Of a stretch of 5,198 nt of DNA, positions 4,204 through 5,198 are shown one piece after another. Made by a program: the position numbers and the translations under genes. The stretch's first letter is position 1; each line of letters begins with the position of its first letter. This DNA comes from Solirubrobacteraceae bacterium (GTDB taxonomy: Bacteria > Actinomycetota > Thermoleophilia > Solirubrobacterales > Solirubrobacteraceae): the NCBI GenBank assembly GCA_017882405.1, contig JADGPO010000086.1, positions 1 to 5,198 of the forward strand. Direction: 5' to 3'. Under the pieces are notes generated by a model, which saw only the letters and a list, made by a program, of their open reading frames with translations, had not been told where the DNA came from and did no database searches.

Positions 4204-5198
4204 GCGTCGCCACCTTTCCGAAATGAGCTGCGAGATAGGCGTCGTCGACGCCGTGGAGTGCGCCGCCGCGGGCGGCGAGTTTCAGCGCTTTCTTGACCAG
4301 CCAGACGCGCTTCGGCGGGGCCGCATGCAGGTCGTCCGGCACGCGCTGGCCGTCGGCCAGCCACGCGAGCGGCAGCGCGTGCCGCAACGCGACCGACAGC
4401 ACCGGCCCGAGGCTCGCCGCCTCGTCGATCTTGGTCAGTACCAGCCCTTCCGGGCGGGCCCGCGAGTAGGAGCGCACGATTTCGTCGAGGGCCTGCTGCT
4501 CGCTGTTGGCGCCGAGCGCGAGCAGCGGCTGGATGCGGCGGTCCGGCACGGCGAGCGTCGCGAACTGCTCGGCGAGGCGTTCGTCGCGCGGGCTCATGCC
4601 GGCCGTGTCGATCAGCACCAGGCGCCGCGAGCCGAGGCCCTGGAGCACCGCGCCGAGCTCGCGCGAGGTGGTCGCGACGTGCATCGGCACGCCGAGGATC
4701 CGCGCGAAGGTCAGCAGCTGGTCGCGGGCGCCGATCCGGTAGTGGTCGAGGCTCACGAGCGCCAGATCCTGGGCTCCGTGGCGCAGGGCCCAGCGCGCCG
4801 CCAGCTTCGCGATCGTGGTCGTCTTGCCGACCCCGGTGGGGCCGACGATCGCAAACACGCCGCCGTCGTGGAGCATGCCGTGGTCGACCGCGGCGAGGTG
4901 CTTGAGCAGCAGCGCCGGCGCGATGCGCGCCGCCGCCGCGCCGCTGGTCTTGGCCGGCACCTTGTCAGTCAGCGCGCGGGCGATGTCCGGCGCGACGCCG
5001 AGCAGGCTGAGATCCTTGAGCACCAGTGCCTTCAGCGGTTCGCGCCGCAGGCGATCGCTCCAGGCGAGGCTCGCCAGCTGATCCTGCAGCAGCGCGCGCA
5101 GCGACTCGACCTCGCGGCGCATCGCGAGCAGGCCCTCATCCTGCGACCAGACGACCTGCGGGCGCTCAGCGGCGGCCGGCGGCGCGGCGGCGCGCACG
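4196..5198 (-). CDS. flhF: FlhF, SRP-type GTPase for polar flagellar placement (5' end outside the window)
   Basis: At least 333 C-terminal residues are present and the frame runs off the right edge. The GTG near 5195-5197 is internal, not a start. FlhF is a homodimeric GTPase of the SRP/FtsY family that localises early flagellar components, including FliF, to the pole. Numbering from the window edge, the N domain includes MRREVESLRALLQDQLASLAW (25-46, in two parts). G1 is VGPTGVGKTT (118-127). The DHYRIGARDQL motif (151-161) corresponds to the usual TD(S/T)YRIGAxEQL of FlhF. G3 is DTAG (197-200) and G4 is TKID (255-258). The missing upstream part should hold the basic B domain and the start. 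It overlaps flhG by 8 nt, and FlhG is its regulatory partner. The Ser-Leu-Asp-His variant of the usual Thr-Thr-Asp-Ser motif is a small departure; the catalytic Asp and Arg are kept. Confidence 0.96.
   Translation of the reverse strand, partial: VRAAAPPAAAERPQVVWSQDEGLLAMRREVESLRALLQDQLASLAWSDRLRREPLKALVLKDLSLLGVAPDIARALTDKVPAKTSGAAAARIAPALLLKHLAAVDHGMLHDGGVFAIVGPTGVGKTTTIAKLAARWALRHGAQDLALVSLDHYRIGARDQLLTFARILGVPMHVATTSRELGAVLQGLGSRRLVLIDTAGMSPRDERLAEQFATLAVPDRRIQPLLALGANSEQQALDEIVRSYSRARPEGLVLTKIDEAASLGPVLSVALRHALPLAWLADGQRVPDDLHAAPPKRVWLVKKALKLAARGGALHGVDDAYLAAHFGKVATHG
4210..4219 (-). promoter_or_regulatory. ribosome binding site of flhG, inside the flhF 3' end
   Basis: The minus strand reads GGAAAGGTGG, then CGACGC, then ATG. 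AGGTGG is a near-perfect anti-Shine-Dalgarno match at six-base spacing and fixes the flhG start at 4203. Because it lies within flhF codons, flhG can be initiated independently but is also likely coupled to flhF translation. Confidence 0.75.

Noticed and set aside
3328..4296. Plus-strand open frame of 322 codons opposite flhG
   Set aside because: Shadow of flhG; composition is typical of antisense high-GC frames.
5195..5197. GTG as a possible flhF start
   Set aside because: It is simply the last complete codon at the window edge; FlhF needs its N-terminal basic domain upstream.

Overview
The window is high-GC DNA in which every supported gene lies on the minus strand and is transcribed from right to left. 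It joins two housekeeping blocks. One is the end of a polar-flagellum control operon (about 448-5198). The other is the start of a tRNA operon (about 26-341). The gene set flhF-flhG(fleN)-fliA-motC-motD-DUF2802 is typical of polarly flagellated Gammaproteobacteria such as Pseudomonas, Xanthomonas and Ectothiorhodospiraceae relatives. The high GC content and the MotCD-type stator fit that assignment, but the genus cannot be named from this sequence.

Layout in transcription order, from the right edge: flhF (5' end cut off by the window) encodes the SRP-type GTPase that places the flagellum at the pole. Next is flhG/fleN, the MinD-like ATPase that limits flagellar number. Then come fliA (sigma-28), motC and motD (the MotA-like and MotB-like stator subunits), and a small membrane-anchored DUF2802 protein. 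Junctions are very tight. flhF and flhG overlap by 8 nt. flhG/fliA and motD/DUF2802 overlap as ATGA. Gaps of 20 and 12 nt precede motC and motD. No internal promoter or terminator is visible, so this looks like one transcription unit in which placement (FlhF), number (FlhG), late-gene switching (FliA) and torque generation (MotCD) are co-expressed.

After the DUF2802 stop come three consecutive GC-rich hairpins (362-441) without U-tracts. Then follow an AT-rich patch and a good sigma-70 promoter with a GC-rich discriminator (313-341). That promoter drives tRNA-Tyr(GUA) and tRNA-Gly(UCC), both with encoded CCA. The pair matches the well-known tyr-gly-thr-tuf tRNA/EF-Tu operon, so tRNA-Thr and tuf would be expected just beyond position 1. 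The 151-bp stretch between tRNA-Tyr and the DUF2802 gene holds only the promoter and hairpins.

I do not see a previously undescribed defence, mobile or biosynthetic system here. The most interesting points are: a perfect 22-bp palindrome in the early fliA coding sequence; the absence of the cheYZAB and parC/parP/cheW genes that usually separate fliA, motC, motD and the DUF2802 gene; the uncharacterised DUF2802 protein translationally coupled to motD; and the triple hairpin array between the two operons.
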